A stretch of DNA of 64,000 nt, taken from NCBI GenBank assembly GCA_963281255.1, contig OY725488.1, positions 10,823,524-10,887,523 of the forward strand, given 5' to 3'. Below, one piece after another: positions 22,552 to 34,380 of this stretch (position 1 is its first letter; the number at the start of each line of letters is the position of its first letter). This stretch comes from Aphrocallistes beatrix. Taxonomy: Eukaryota > Porifera > Hexactinellida > Sceptrulophora > Aphrocallistidae. The position numbers and the translations under genes were made by a program. The notes beneath the pieces were generated by a model. The model had not been told where the DNA came from and made no database searches. It saw only the letters and a program-made list of their open reading frames with translations.

Positions 22552-23087
22552 GAGGTGCATGCATTAGTTCGACTCAGCTTGTAGTCATTAGTTCGAATCT
22601 TAGAAGTAGGCATTAGTTCGACTCTATTTTTGCTATGTAGGCATTAGTTCGACTCTATTTTTGCTATTTAGGCGTTAGTTCGACTCCATATTTACTATGT
22701 AGGCATTAGTTCGACTCTATTTTTGGAGAGTTGTCATTAGTTCTACTCGAATTTTGGGAGAGTTGGCATTAGTTCTAAATGATCAATTCTTGATATTTAC
22801 TCATTGTTATGCTCCAAACCTCACAAAATTAAAATGCCACTTTCACGCTCAATTTGACACTGTTTCAAACTTAAAATGCCTACTTTCACTTTCTGCGATT
22901 ATCTTCTCCGCAACCATATTTCCGTTAGCGAATGTCTACTCTCAATAAAATCGAGTAAAACTAATGCCTAAATAGCAAAAATAGAGTCGAACTAATGCCT
23001 ACCTAGCAAATATGGAGTCGAACTAATGCCTACTTCTAAGATTCGAACTAATGACTACAAGCTGAGTCGAACTAATGCAGCTTCCCC
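22552..23087. mobile_element. Foldback element FB-B, copy 3 (shortened left arm)
   Basis: Counterpart of 10747-11375 at the same site, with the same flanking 9-bp duplication. It is 93 bp shorter because the left arm has lost (or copy 2 gained) exactly three 31-bp units. The loop and right arm are unchanged. Confidence 0.8.
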
Positions 23088-23823
23088 GCAGAGAATCACT
23101 GAGAAAAGGTATTATACATAGCTACTCATTTTAGAAGTGCCCACTACAGGCCCGACGGAAGCAAATTTTTATTGGTCCGGACAAAAGGGATCGAAAGATC
23201 TAACATTTTACCCAGAAGCTCTGCTGGTATTTAGGTATTAGCAAGATACAATGAATCATGTAGAAATAAAATGAATTGACATCATCGTTAACAAAACTAT
23301 AACTTAATTTGAAAAATATCTTACAGTGAAGCTTTAGCCGGACCAGCCATAAATATTGTTACGGCCATGGTCAGACCAATATGTTCGGCCGGTTTGGCAA
23401 AATATTAGCTCAGCCTTGACAGGACCAAATTTAGTCAAAGATTCCACTCGGAGCAGTTCCACCGGTCCTGTACTTTACATAGTATTGTCAGCAAATTAAA
23501 AACATACCTTCTAGAAAGCTGAAAAATTGCATATATTAGAAATATTATATGGTGATGATGTTTTAGTACTTGCTGCGAATTTGCAGGGTTATTTCAAAAT
23601 GAGATTTCTTTAAAGCCTTCTTTATTTGATAGTAATATTATAACGAAATTCAGTCAGTAAAACTATTATAGCACACAATATTACCGCTATGGTGTAAGTA
23701 GATAGCATTACAAATCATGGGATGTTATGGACACAAATAGATTACATAATTTGAGCTTGGATCAATAAGGTTTTATAACTAAGTAAAATAAATTAAATCA
23801 TTATATAATGATGATAGAAAATA

Positions 23824-24591
23824 TCTTATATATTAAAACTCTAGGATTTGTTTTTTTGTTTGTTTGTTTGTTTGTTTGTTTGTCCGAATTGATTGAAGAA
23901 TTGGGAAGTCGTAGAGATACGAAAATTGGTATGTAGGTGTCAAATGATGAATCTAGGATTAAGTTCGAAGATCTAAGCGAAATGTTCACACCTCGCCGAG
24001 ATAGGTGACAAAATGTGCTGACCAATCAAATTCGATTATTTTATAATGCAAATACATTGGAATAAAATTGTAGAGACTTATGCATACAATCAAAAGGACT
24101 ATCTGTGATTGAAATTCATTGGTTTATGTGAGAACCAATCAATTATCAGCCTTTTATAATGCCATTCACACGATTCTATTTCATATAAATGATTGAATAC
24201 TGCTATTTTGAGTCTATAATTTGATTGTTAACAACAATTAAAGTGTGTTATATGCTACGATCAATCAATTCGATTATAAAATAACTTTTAACGACGTGGA
24301 CTGGAATTGATTATTTATTAAGTATAATAATCTTTAGCAATGTGAACTTTGTGTATTCAAATTGAGCTTACATTCAGATTAGTTGACTTAATACGAAGTA
24401 AATTATATTTATAACGAAACAATTTCTGCTACAGTTCTGATTTCATTAATGTAATCGTAGACAAATGACAATCCAGCGTACTTAGTATAAAACAAGAATG
24501 CGACGTATTGTTTCTCTAATATCCGCAAGCGCCCACTGGGTAAATCTGCAGACACGCAGTGTCTGCAAGCCGCGCAGCGCAAGCAAGCTTG
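23824..24591 (+). mobile_element. Helitron-like non-autonomous element, copy 2
   Basis: The clean 5' end TCTTATATATTAAAACTC is preceded by A. The 3' end carries the AGACACGCAGTGTCT hairpin and finishes AAGCAAGCTTG before T. Near the 5' end it has a (GTTT)n run where copy 1 has (TA)n plus one GTTTG. It lacks a 9-bp GCGAAGCGC stretch of copy 1 near the 3' end. It has no helicase gene. Confidence 0.6.
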
Positions 24592-24969
24592 TTGATATTA
24601 AGCATCAATTTCACACCAAAATTAGGCGGGCCCATTTTGTATTATAATCACTAACACGCGGACCCCATAATAGAGTGCTTGGAAAGAGTCGTAGGCCCCA
24701 AATGGCCCGCGGGCCCCATGTTGCCCACCGCTGTCCTAAGCCATTGGCAGTTACTTCAGTGTGCAAACTCCATTCTTCGATGCAATTATATTCAATTTGA
24801 AATTTAACAATTCGGTTATTTATTAACAGCATTGGCCATCGGTCATTATGCAAAATATATTCTGTAAACTAAAATTCGTCGAAAAAAGAAAATATTAAAC
24901 ATCATTCAATTAATGCGAATATTAAGAATGGACAGAATTTAAAATCTTCAAAAAAGTCTAGTTTTCGGC

Positions 24970-25422
24970 ATGGAACATGTCATTCTCTCCAACAGTGGAG
25001 TGAGCAGTGAGGTTTTCTGTGACTACATCTCTTTGTTCCCTGTTATTGCATTCGCTGTTCTTAGGGAGTCTTATGGATTTGGATGGAATCCCATTCCATG
25101 GATTGTGATGGGAGAATCTCTGCCAATCAAGGTTCGATCGATCGGTGTTAGTGTATCAGTTTTATTCTTCCTCATTTTTGGCGGATTCCAGAATTTGCTT
25201 TTCCCATACCTCGTAGTACTGCTCGGAGCTTACGTTGTGCACCTAATCTTCCTGTTGATTAATATCTTGAGTGCAATATATGTGTTGGTATTCATTCCAG
25301 AAACGAAGAACAAAAGTTTGAAAGAGATTGAAGTTTTGTTCGAGGGACAAACATTCTTTCTACCCTTCAAGTGCCCCAATCTTTTCGAAAAGAGCAACTT
25401 CTACGTCATAACTAAATACTAG
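24970..25422 (+). pseudogene. Truncated transporter, C-terminal 150 codons, duplicate
   Basis: Counterpart of 13257-13709, differing at a few codons (Tyr, Val and His in the LLFPYLVVLLGAYVVHLIF stretch, and a KY end). Same non-homologous upstream ATG, same breakpoint in the loop before TM10, and no promoter seen. Confidence 0.75.
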
Positions 25423-26886
25423 TCTCAGAACACTTTATACAGTTCTGTTTGTTCATTACTCTTTTAGTTTTTCCCATAGTGTACAATTTTGTGTGAGATG
25501 TATAGTGAGCATACGATTGATTAGTTAATAAAATAACTTGTTGTTGTTTTTCTCATTTACATTTTATGATATTATATTTGTATCTTTTTAGTATAAAGTA
25601 AAGCTGGAAAAAGTTAATCACTACAATATTTTTAATAATTAGCGATTTTCAAAAATCTGCTATTATGCAGCATTTTGGGATTTATCTTTTTGGAAACTAT
25701 TCAACATGGCAATTCTATATTCATAATTGTTAGAGAGTTATCACATCTAAAACCTGTTTCACTCCCAACTCTTTCTGACCAATCCATGAAAACCTATTTG
25801 TATTTGTGTTTGAAATTTTTAACGAATCATTATCACTATAGACTTAGAAATATATCGGTATTGTCCGAGCAGAATTTGGGAGCAGCTGAGCCGACGAGGA
25901 TATTTTTATAACAAACTTTTTGTTTATCTTTAGTAAATTACTTTGAAGTATTTGTAAAATATTTGTCCGCTGTAACCTCAACTCAAGACTCCACGAAATG
26001 TTTGCGAAGATCTTAATATGAATTAATTCACCTTACTTCATGTGTTTTGTAGGGAATTTCTCTGTGACTGAATAAATGTGGTCACTTTTGGTCAAAGACT
26101 ACAGTTATAAATCCTCACCATAGAGACAAAAATATATCCAAACAAGTAGACTATTGTATTTCTCGGTCAATCATCTGATTTAAGTGAACAATTATCCTAT
26201 TTGATCAACCAATATTAATAATGCATAATGAACATTGAAATCCAATATCTAATTATTCTTAAACTGGTGTCGGATAATTGGTTTCCTAAATTGGATAATT
26301 GATGTGGGAATGCAGTTGTACATTAACAAGTCATTGGTTAGGTTACAAATTTGCAACACACATAGCGATCTCTGTGCTTGATGATTTACTTCATCAGTGT
26401 AACACATGGAATGAAATGCTTGAATGCTAATCAAATTCAGCTTTGAATGTCTTTGGCTGTTGTGTAGCACATATGGAAATTATAAAGCGATTAACAATTG
26501 GGAGGATACATATGAATATGGGCATTTCTCTACAGGAGCTGCACTCAAATTTTGACTCTGAAAGCAAGAATAAAAATAGGGAAGTATTTTGATTGGCCCA
26601 TCAAAATGATATAAAACCACCCCAAATATCTCAAAACAAAGTGCTAGATCCTTTGCTTATATCAGAAGTACTCTTTTCGCTGTTTTATCCCTAAACCGGA
26701 ATAATCCCATTATAAATCTGCACTTGGAGGGATCTGCCTTGCGCGACCACTAAATCATCTCCAAATTGCTTGAACTTTATTGTGAACATTTGGTGATCAA
26801 GGCCAAATACATATTTGGCAAAGCTGCATCTTTTTAAATTATCAATTACTTAACAAAACAACTGCTTTATAATACTTCATATATCG
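25423..26886. other. Duplicated 3' flank, no gene
   Basis: Counterpart of 13710-15177. Non-coding. Confidence 0.65.
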
Positions 26887-26976
26887 AAATGTTCCAAGAT
26901 TTGTTGCGATCGTAGGTAAAAGGATTGGAATGCTTCTTTGTCGAGCTTTATTCCTACTTTGCTTTTAGACCAACAT
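26887..26976 (-). pseudogene. Transporter N-terminal scrap, duplicate
   Basis: Counterpart of 15178-15267 with the same early stop. Confidence 0.7.
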
Positions 26977-27536
26977 TTTTATATGAGTTCCTCAAATTGT
27001 TAAATATCTTGCCTATCTTTATTTATATATAGTACAACCATTAGAAAATTGATATATGATGTTTGCTTCGCACCTTCTTCAATACTACAAGTAGTTTCAT
27101 AATGAAATATAGTATTGTTGTACATAAGCAAATTTAATCATCAAGTACAAACAAACAATTATCCTATTTGAGCAACCAATATTAATAATGCATAATGAAC
27201 ATTGAAGTTCAGTATCTTATTATTCTTAAACTGGTGTCGGATAATTGGTTTCCTAAATTGGATAATTGATGTGGGAATGCAGTTGTACATTAACAAGTCA
27301 TTGGTTAAGTTACAAATTTACAACACACATAGCGATCTCTGTGCTTGATGATTTACTTCATCAGTGTAACACATGGGATGGAATGCTTAAATGCTAATCA
27401 AATTCAGCTCTGAATGTCTTTGGCTGTTGTGCAATATATACAGAATTAGAAATCGATTAACAATCGGAGGGTACTTACGAATCTGGGCATTTTGCAAGGC
27501 TAGAAATAGGTAATTGCTAGAGTGCCTTCAATCCTC

Positions 27537-27559
27537 ATCCTTACTATTAAATCTCGATT
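27537..27559 (+). repeat. Start of a Helitron-like element entering the gap
   Basis: TCCTTACTATTAAATCTCG is the 5'-terminal sequence of the family seen at 35853 and 31174. The rest is lost in the adjacent N run. Confidence 0.5.
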
Positions 27560-27759
27560 NNNNNNNNNNNNNNNNNNNNNNNNNNNNNNNNNNNNNNNNN
27601 NNNNNNNNNNNNNNNNNNNNNNNNNNNNNNNNNNNNNNNNNNNNNNNNNNNNNNNNNNNNNNNNNNNNNNNNNNNNNNNNNNNNNNNNNNNNNNNNNNNN
27701 NNNNNNNNNNNNNNNNNNNNNNNNNNNNNNNNNNNNNNNNNNNNNNNNNNNNNNNNNNN
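27560..27759. other. Assembly gap (200 N)
   Basis: A run of exactly 200 N, probably of arbitrary length. It separates the second duplicate from the third. Open frames drawn across it are meaningless. Confidence 0.99.
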
Positions 27760-27907
27760 GTTTGGAACCTGGGGGGCCGTGGTGCTGAGCAGTGGAGCAG
27801 CCGATGAAGCTGTGGTATGGCAGAACTTCACACAAACTAATAGGTTACAAATAAACGCCAAAATTATGCAATTGTGTCTAGAAATATCTATATTATATAT
27901 TTCTACT

Positions 27908-28085
27908 ATAGTCCGTGATTTGATGTGATATCATTATTATTTCACTCCACCGTTGAAAATTATAAGATAGGACAAATTATTCGCAGAAAACCAATGAAAC
28001 CACAAGTGTACGAAAATTCGATTGAATTAATTATGTGACTAAATATTAGCAAAATGGTCTCAAGACATATTTGGAAATGCTTGAT
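27908..28085 (-). pseudogene. Decayed transporter fragment (TM9 region), third copy
   Basis: Same sequence as 7308-7490, with a further small deletion near 28010. It lies just 3' of transporter copy C. Confidence 0.6.
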
Positions 28086-28462
28086 ATATTCCAAATTTAT
28101 TCAAGGACCAATTGTTCAAGATTGTATTTGAAATAATTTCTACTTCTCTATTCAAATAAAAAGCTCAATTAGTGACCAGCAGAAATCCGCAACAATCATT
28201 CACGTGATGAAGTTTAATATGTTGCTTTATAAATAAGAGAGGCCTATATGTTAGTTATTGAAGAATATTGCAGAGATACTCGAATTTATTTTATACACAA
28301 ATATACAAATTTATACAAAGTAGATCAAAATAACAAAAGAAATTTGTTCTATCAACTAATCCTATTATCACTATACATCTCACACAAATTACATACTATG
28401 AGAAAAAACTTATCAATCTAAAGGAATAATAAACAAACATAACTGTTTAAGGTGTCTTGAGG

Positions 28463-29983
28463 CTAGTCTTTAGTTATGACATAGACGTAACGCTTTTCGA
28501 AAGGATTGGGACACTTGAAGGGTAGAAAGAATGTTTGTCCCTCAAACAAAACTTCAATCTCTTCCAAACTTTTGTTCTTCGTTTCTGGAATGAACACCAA
28601 CACATAGATTGCACTCAAGATATTAATCAACAGGAAGATTAGGTACACAACGTAAGCTCCGAGCAATTTTACGAGGTATGGGAACAGTAATGCTTGGGCT
28701 CCGGAAAAAAAGAGGAAAAATATAACTGAAACACTGGCACCGATCGATCGAACCTTGATTGGCAGAGATTCTCCCATCACAATCCATGGAATGGGACCCC
28801 ATCCAAATCCATAAGACGCCCTAAGAACAATCAGTGCAATAACAGGGAGCAAAGAAATGTAGTCACAGAAAACCTCACTGTTCACTCCACTGTTGGAGAG
28901 AATTGGATAGGACGAGTTAGTCATGCTAGTGTGGCAGTGAGACCATAGGCGATCGATCCCGAAAAAGTAGACAGAGTTAATGATGTGACTGAGTGCAACT
29001 CCAAGAGAAGACATTATCAACAGAATCTTCCTTCCAAACCTATCTACGAAAAAGGTACACAGGAATGCAGTGATCCATTGGACGCAAGTGGGGATGAGTG
29101 AGGTTATTTTGGCAGGAATTAAGCGACTGGTATTTAGAATGGTAGCAGAATACGTCCCCACCATTGTAATACCTGTCAATTCGAGGAATGCAAAAAGAAT
29201 CGCGACTTTTAAAATAGTCTTTAGATGGTTTGTCTCCTTAAATAATGCAACGAATCGCTGATAGAAAGTGTCCGAAAAATTCTCTTCTACGACATGCTTA
29301 ATCTCATCAAATTCTGCTCTGGAGTCATGAGAAGGACCTCTCAGATATTGGAGAGTTTTCAGGGCTCTTTTTTCTTGTTTTTGTGTTACTAACCAGTTCG
29401 GAGAATAAGGTTGGAAGAAGAGCAGCAATACCTGAATGAAAAGAACAAATATGCATACCACTGCCAACCATCTGAATGTTAAGAATATGCCTAAAAAGTG
29501 ACTTGATAGAGTGCCGAGAAGGAACATGTGAATGAAAAAGCTCCCGTAGAATCCCTTCCGGTTAGTGGGAGACAGATCTGCTACGTACACAGAGATGAGG
29601 CAACCAATAGCACCGTATGCAATACCAGTCAGACTTCTACCCAAAAGCATAATGATCCAGTTATACCCGAATGCAATCAGCAGCCAGCCCAGAGCATTAG
29701 GAATTGTGAAGATGATGAGGAGTGCCTTTTTGCCAAATGATTCGACAAGAAAATACACGAGAATGGCTCCGAATATCGCAGTGAAGTACTGGAGTGATCC
29801 AAATATGGGATAAGTGATGCTATCAAGAATTCCTAGATTCTTAATGTCATCCTCAATTGGAGATGGATACCCGAGACTATAGCCGATGAAAAAAGTTCCG
29901 AGATTTGCCGCTACCGTGGGTATAAGGACTGGAATTATTTTTGGTCGAGATTTATTTTTTGCTTTGCTTTCAGAGTCTAACAT
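28463..29983 (-). CDS. SLC2/Tret1-like sugar transporter, copy C
   Basis: A 506-aa, 12-TM sugar-transporter paralog, almost identical to copies A and B except for the first 25 residues (MLDSESKAKNKSRPKII), which resemble copy E at 40602. An in-frame ATG seven codons upstream (30004) would give 513 aa. I prefer 29983 because it aligns with the starts of the sisters, gives the same 506-aa length, and keeps the TATA-to-ATG spacing of about 53 bp. 30004 would lie almost at the predicted transcription start. TM10 has GFGWGPIPW. The N-terminal and upstream switch suggests recombination between paralogs. Confidence 0.88.
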   Translation of the reverse strand: MLDSESKAKNKSRPKIIPVLIPTVAANLGTFFIGYSLGYPSPIEDDIKNLGILDSITYPIFGSLQYFTAIFGAILVYFLVESFGKKALLIIFTIPNALGWLLIAFGYNWIIMLLGRSLTGIAYGAIGCLISVYVADLSPTNRKGFYGSFFIHMFLLGTLSSHFLGIFLTFRWLAVVCIFVLFIQVLLLFFQPYSPNWLVTQKQEKRALKTLQYLRGPSHDSRAEFDEIKHVVEENFSDTFYQRFVALFKETNHLKTILKVAILFAFLELTGITMVGTYSATILNTSRLIPAKITSLIPTCVQWITAFLCTFFVDRFGRKILLIMSSLGVALSHIINSVYFFGIDRLWSHCHTSMTNSSYPILSNSGVNSEVFCDYISLLPVIALIVLRASYGFGWGPIPWIVMGESLPIKVRSIGASVSVIFFLFFSGAQALLFPYLVKLLGAYVVYLIFLLINILSAIYVLVFIPETKNKSLEEIEVLFEGQTFFLPFKCPNPFEKRYVYVITKD

Positions 29984-30028
29984 TTTCCTTATTTGTTCTT
30001 CCAATATTTAATTGCTTTCTCATTCCTA

Positions 30029-30036
30029 TATTTATA
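30029..30036 (-). promoter_or_regulatory. TATA box of transporter copy C
   Basis: TATAAATA on the minus strand. Spacing to the ATG at 29983 matches copies A and B. The flanking sequence (GAATGAGAAAGCAATTAA) is shared with copy E rather than A or B. Confidence 0.6.
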
Positions 30037-30432
30037 TGTTTTTCACTTAGCCAAAGACATTGAGACCTGAATTTGACTAGCAATCATGCTTTCTTTCCAT
30101 CCTGTCACACAAATAGAGCAAATTATCAAGCACAGAGATCGCTATATGTGTCCTAAATGAGTAAGTGAATTCGTGTGTTGTTTCTGTAAACTACTTTGCA
30201 ATCTCTTATTACCATTCTACATGATTCAAATTTGTCGAAACCAGCTGTTACACACTATGTTGGCCTTGAAATATTTTTGTAAATGCAACATTTGATTAAT
30301 ACAAGTCTCTATGATAATGGGCATGGAGTTTTCATATCATCGAGTCCTGTCCAATGACCCACTACCTCTCTATCACTCTCGCGATAAATCTTAAAGCAAC
30401 TTGATTTAATTGATACATAATAATAATAATAA

Positions 30433-30927
30433 CAAGCGCGCTTCGCTTGCTTGCGCTGCGCGGCTGGCGGACACTTCGTGTCCGCCGGAGGCTCCCTTCG
30501 GTCGCCTGGGGTCACATTGATTAATTATAAGGAAGAGAGCATCTCTAAATATGTCTGTCCTACTTTGAAAATCGATATCACTCGAAAAATTACCAAATTT
30601 GTCAATTTTTAAAATTTTTGATGAGTAATGATGACGTCATAGCGAAGTGATGAGTCATCATTTTTTGATGATTGTTGCATTATATGTGATACGTGTTAGT
30701 TTACAGATTCTATTAAAATTTCAGCCTTATATCTCCTATAATGGCTGAGTTATGTCCGAAAAACTGTGTTGCTTAACTTTTAAAAAGGTGACAATGACGT
30801 CATAATTCCATGATGAGTCGACATTTTGCTCTGAACTCAGAACTTACTGGAGCCATAGCCAAAAGACTCCCACATGCCAAAAATCAGCTTTCTGCGCCCG
30901 GCAGTTTCTTCAATCAATTCGTTACAG

Positions 30928-30958
<31 letters not shown>

Positions 30959-30985
30959 AACATTAATCGAGTTTTAATAGTAAGA
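30433..30985 (-). mobile_element. Helitron-like element, head-to-head pair, left member
   Basis: On the minus strand it starts TCTTACTATTAAAACTCG and ends with a GC-rich hairpin (GGCGGACACGAAGTGTCCGCC minus the last base on each side), then GCGAAGCGCGCTTG before T. The body contains repeated ATGACGTCAT boxes. A (TA)n run lies near the 5' end (about 30929-30953). The same family lies inverted at 31174-31669, 188 bp away, and directly at 35853-36391. No protein. Confidence 0.6.
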
Positions 30986-31173
30986 ATATACATTTATATA
31001 GTGCAGATTCCATATTAATATGTTCAAGTGCGCTGTACAATTCAATAAATCTATTAACAACCGATTTTCAGATTTCAGGTATTGTTCTTGTATTGATTGT
31101 CTTTTTGAGATGTATTTCATACAAATAAAAATTTGTGGAATTTGTGGTGAAATCGTCACATTTTGTTTTAAAT

Positions 31174-31669
31174 TCTTACTATTAAAACTCGAATAATGGG
31201 TATATCTATATATAAGCTGATTTTTGGCATGTTGGAGTCTATTGGCTGGGTTCCACTAAGTTCTGACATCAGATGGAAATGTCGACTCATCATGGAATTA
31301 TGACGTCATTGTTGCTGTCACCTTTTCGATAATTAGAAATTTCAGTTTTTCGAATATAGCTCAGCAATTTTAGGTGATAGAAGGCTGAAATTCTAATAGA
31401 ATGTGTGTATTAATATATCTCAAATATGACACAACTCTCATAAAAAAACGATGACCCATCACTCTTGTATGACGTCATCATTACGCATCAAAAAAATTGA
31501 CAAATTTTGTGATTTTTCGAGTCATTTCGATTATAACAATAAGACAGACGTATTTAGAGATGCTATCTACCTTATAATTAATCAATGTGAACCTAGGAGC
31601 ACAAACTATGCCTCTGGCAGACACAAAGTGTCCACCAGCCGCGTAGCGCAAGCAAGCGAAGCGCGCTTG
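31174..31669 (+). mobile_element. Helitron-like element, head-to-head pair, right member
   Basis: It starts TCTTACTATTAAAACTCG and ends GCGAAGCGCGCTTG before TTATT. The hairpin arms have decayed (GGCAGACACAAAGTGTCCACC). The ATGACGTCAT boxes are present. Its 5' end faces that of the left member. Confidence 0.6.
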
Positions 31670-32808
31670 TTATTATATGTATGTGAATTTAGATATTCTA
31701 GTCATTATCTATAATAGAAAGTCGAATTATTGAATCAATGTACGTATATAATAAAATTTCTCAACTGATAACATCACCTGAGACTGCAATGCTATTTTCA
31801 GCAATTCTCCTCTAATCTTACTATGTTTTGCATACACTATACAAATATGCATGATGTTCTCAATAAGATTTGCCTTAACTTACAAGTATACCTTAAATTA
31901 AATTAGAACATCATTATTGATCTAATGAATAATTAAAATGGTCATGTTAGAGAAATAGATTTGATGCAAACAATTGACAATCGAATAAATGAAAATTGCT
32001 CTAAATATATTGTAAATCAGAATTAGAATAATCGATTTACGTTTAATAAAAAAAGTAGTCCTGACAAGAATTCTTAACTTAACCTTTGTTTGTGTGGTTA
32101 AACTAATTTTTGGTCATAATTAAGACCTAGTACGTATTATAAGAAGTTTAGTGAATACATTCTCCTAGGTATTTTACTTGTGGGTATATTTGAGCAAATC
32201 TATTTTTGAAAATACTACTTGAAATGTTTCTTGCTGATATTTAGAATCTCGACATATTGTAGTTAAGTCGATTTTCCTTTCTTTCTTTTTCCCGGATTTG
32301 CTTTATTACAATAATTCAATTGTCTTCAATTATAATCGCACCTGTGACTATTATACAAGTATTAGTTAATGGTTGTTCTTTAGTACAAAACCATTAATGG
32401 ATTAAAGTTGCGAGTATCTGGTTGCTAAGAGAGCTGCACATTTGAATATAATGGAAATATGAGTCATTCTCTTTACTGGGATAACTCCTTTCAAACTAAT
32501 GATGAAGACTCCATAGTTCTGGTTCTTATCATAACTTCAATCAATTTCGGACACACAGACACACAATAATCTAGATTTAACTGTTTGATAACTGTTTGAT
32601 ACCTAATACTTGCATTAATTAATACCAAATGGGTTATTTTGAAGAGTAGAGAAATATGTAATTTGAAACTTTAACTAGTTATTGGTGAGATAAAAATTAC
32701 ACACGATATTTGTACTAGTTGATTCACTTTAATGTAGGTAAAATGACAAAAAGTAGGAAGAATATCCGAACTCTTTGATCTCATTGACTCCATTTGCTAG
32801 ATATTAGG
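31670..32808. other. Upstream region of transporter copy D
   Basis: Non-coding. The part from about 31880 to 32230 recurs at 44612-44975 upstream of a deleted transporter, so it belongs to a duplicated transporter + 7TM block. No gene seen. Confidence 0.65.
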
Positions 32809-32816
32809 TATAAATA
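32809..32816 (+). promoter_or_regulatory. TATA box of transporter copy D
   Basis: TATAAATA, 48 bp before the ATG, the same spacing as in the minus-strand copies. Confidence 0.6.
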
Positions 32817-32856
32817 CAGATGTGAGAATGATTAGGTAAAAAAGGAAATATACAAA

Positions 32857-34380
32857 ATGTCAAACTCTAAAAATAAAATGAAAGCTAAAGATAGGCCAAG
32901 GATCATTCCAGTGCTTATATCCACGATAGCTGCAAGCCTTGGGGCATTTCTAATTGGATATAGCATCGGGTACCCGTCTCCCATTGAAGAAGATGTTAAG
33001 AATTTAAAGATTTTTGATAGCAACACGTTTCCCATATTTGGATCATTCCAGTCCTTCTTTGCGATAATCGGAGCCATTCTTGTTTTTTTCTTCGTCGAAA
33101 CTTCGGGTTTAAAGGTACTCATCATTATTTTTACTGTCCCTAATGCTCTAGGTTGGATATTGATAGCATTCGGGTACAACTGGATCATTATGCTCTTGGG
33201 TAGAAGTCTGACAGGTATTGCATATGGTGCTCTTTGTTGCCTTATCTCTGTTTATATAGCAGATTTATCCCCCACTAGAATGAGTGGAATTTTTGGGAGC
33301 TTTTTCTCACACTTTTTAATCTTAGGCATTATTTCAAGTCACCTTTTAGGCATATTCTTAACATTCAGATGGTTGGCAGTGGTATGCATATTTGTTCTTT
33401 TCATTCAGGTATTGCTGCTCTTCTTCCAACCTTATTCTCCGAACTGGTTAGTGATACAAAAACAGGAGAGAAGAGCTCTGAAAACTCTCCAATATCTGAG
33501 AGGTCCATCCTATGATTCTCGAGCAGAATTTGATGAGATTAAGCAAGTCGTAGAAGATAATTTTTCTGGAACTTTCTATCAGCGGTTTGTTACGTTATTT
33601 AGAGGAACAAGTTACTTGAAAACTATTTTAAAAGTTGGAATTCTTTTTGCACTCTTGGACTTAACAGGTATTACATTCGTGGGTACGTATTCAGCAAGTA
33701 TTTTAGGAACCTGTCGCTTAATTCCTGCAAATATAGTCTCACTTCTTCCCACTTGTGTCCAATGGATCACTACATTCCTGTGTACCCTTTTCGTCGATAG
33801 GATTGGAAGGAAGATTCTGTTGATATTGTCTTCTGTTGGAGTTATTTTCAGTCACATGATTAATTCTGTGTACTTTTTCGGGATTGATCACTTATGGCAG
33901 CATTGCGACTCTATAACTAACTCGTCCTATCCCACCATTTCCAACAGTGGATTGAACAGTGAAATATTCTGTGATTACATCACTATGCTCCCTGTTATTG
34001 CTTTAATTATCCTCAGAGGATCTTATGGATTTGGATGGGGTCCTATACCATTTATCATCCTAGGAGAATCTTTTCCTATCAAGATTCGTTCTATGGGTGC
34101 TAGTTTCTCAGTTATATGTCTCCTCCTCTCATCCGGAGTCCAGACTTTACTCTTCCCATACCTTGCAAAATTCCTAGGGACTTATGTGGTGTATCTAATC
34201 TTATTATTGATAAATATTTTGAGTGCAATGTATGTGTTGATTTTCATTCCAGAAACAAAAGACAAAAGCTTGGAAGAGATTGAAGTATTATTTGAAGAAA
34301 AGACACGCTTTTCTCCTCTGAAATGTTCAAATATTTTTGAGAAGAGGTACGTCTACGTCGTTAATAAAGATTGTCCTTAA
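32857..34380 (+). CDS. SLC2/Tret1-like sugar transporter, copy D (diverged)
   Basis: A 507-aa, 12-TM transporter, the most diverged full-length member. Motifs present are GRSLTGIAYG, DLSPTRMSG, PYSPNWL, VDRIGRK, GESFP and PETKDKSLEEIE. Two positions of functional interest differ: TM10 reads GPIPF where the sisters and most glucose transporters have GPIPW, and TM7 reads DLTGITFVGTY in place of the usual QQxSGIN. The tail ends KDCP, three residues beyond the KD of the sisters. Around 33334-33452 the DNA is almost identical to copies A-E while both sides differ at about one base in four, suggesting gene conversion. Opposite strand to its sisters and paired with a 7TM pseudogene downstream. Confidence 0.9.
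   Translation: MSNSKNKMKAKDRPRIIPVLISTIAASLGAFLIGYSIGYPSPIEEDVKNLKIFDSNTFPIFGSFQSFFAIIGAILVFFFVETSGLKVLIIIFTVPNALGWILIAFGYNWIIMLLGRSLTGIAYGALCCLISVYIADLSPTRMSGIFGSFFSHFLILGIISSHLLGIFLTFRWLAVVCIFVLFIQVLLLFFQPYSPNWLVIQKQERRALKTLQYLRGPSYDSRAEFDEIKQVVEDNFSGTFYQRFVTLFRGTSYLKTILKVGILFALLDLTGITFVGTYSASILGTCRLIPANIVSLLPTCVQWITTFLCTLFVDRIGRKILLILSSVGVIFSHMINSVYFFGIDHLWQHCDSITNSSYPTISNSGLNSEIFCDYITMLPVIALIILRGSYGFGWGPIPFIILGESFPIKIRSMGASFSVICLLLSSGVQTLLFPYLAKFLGTYVVYLILLLINILSAMYVLIFIPETKDKSLEEIEVLFEEKTRFSPLKCSNIFEKRYVYVVNKDCP

Noticed and set aside
27500-27861. Frames spanning the N run
   Set aside because: Created by undefined bases. Nothing can be read across the gap.
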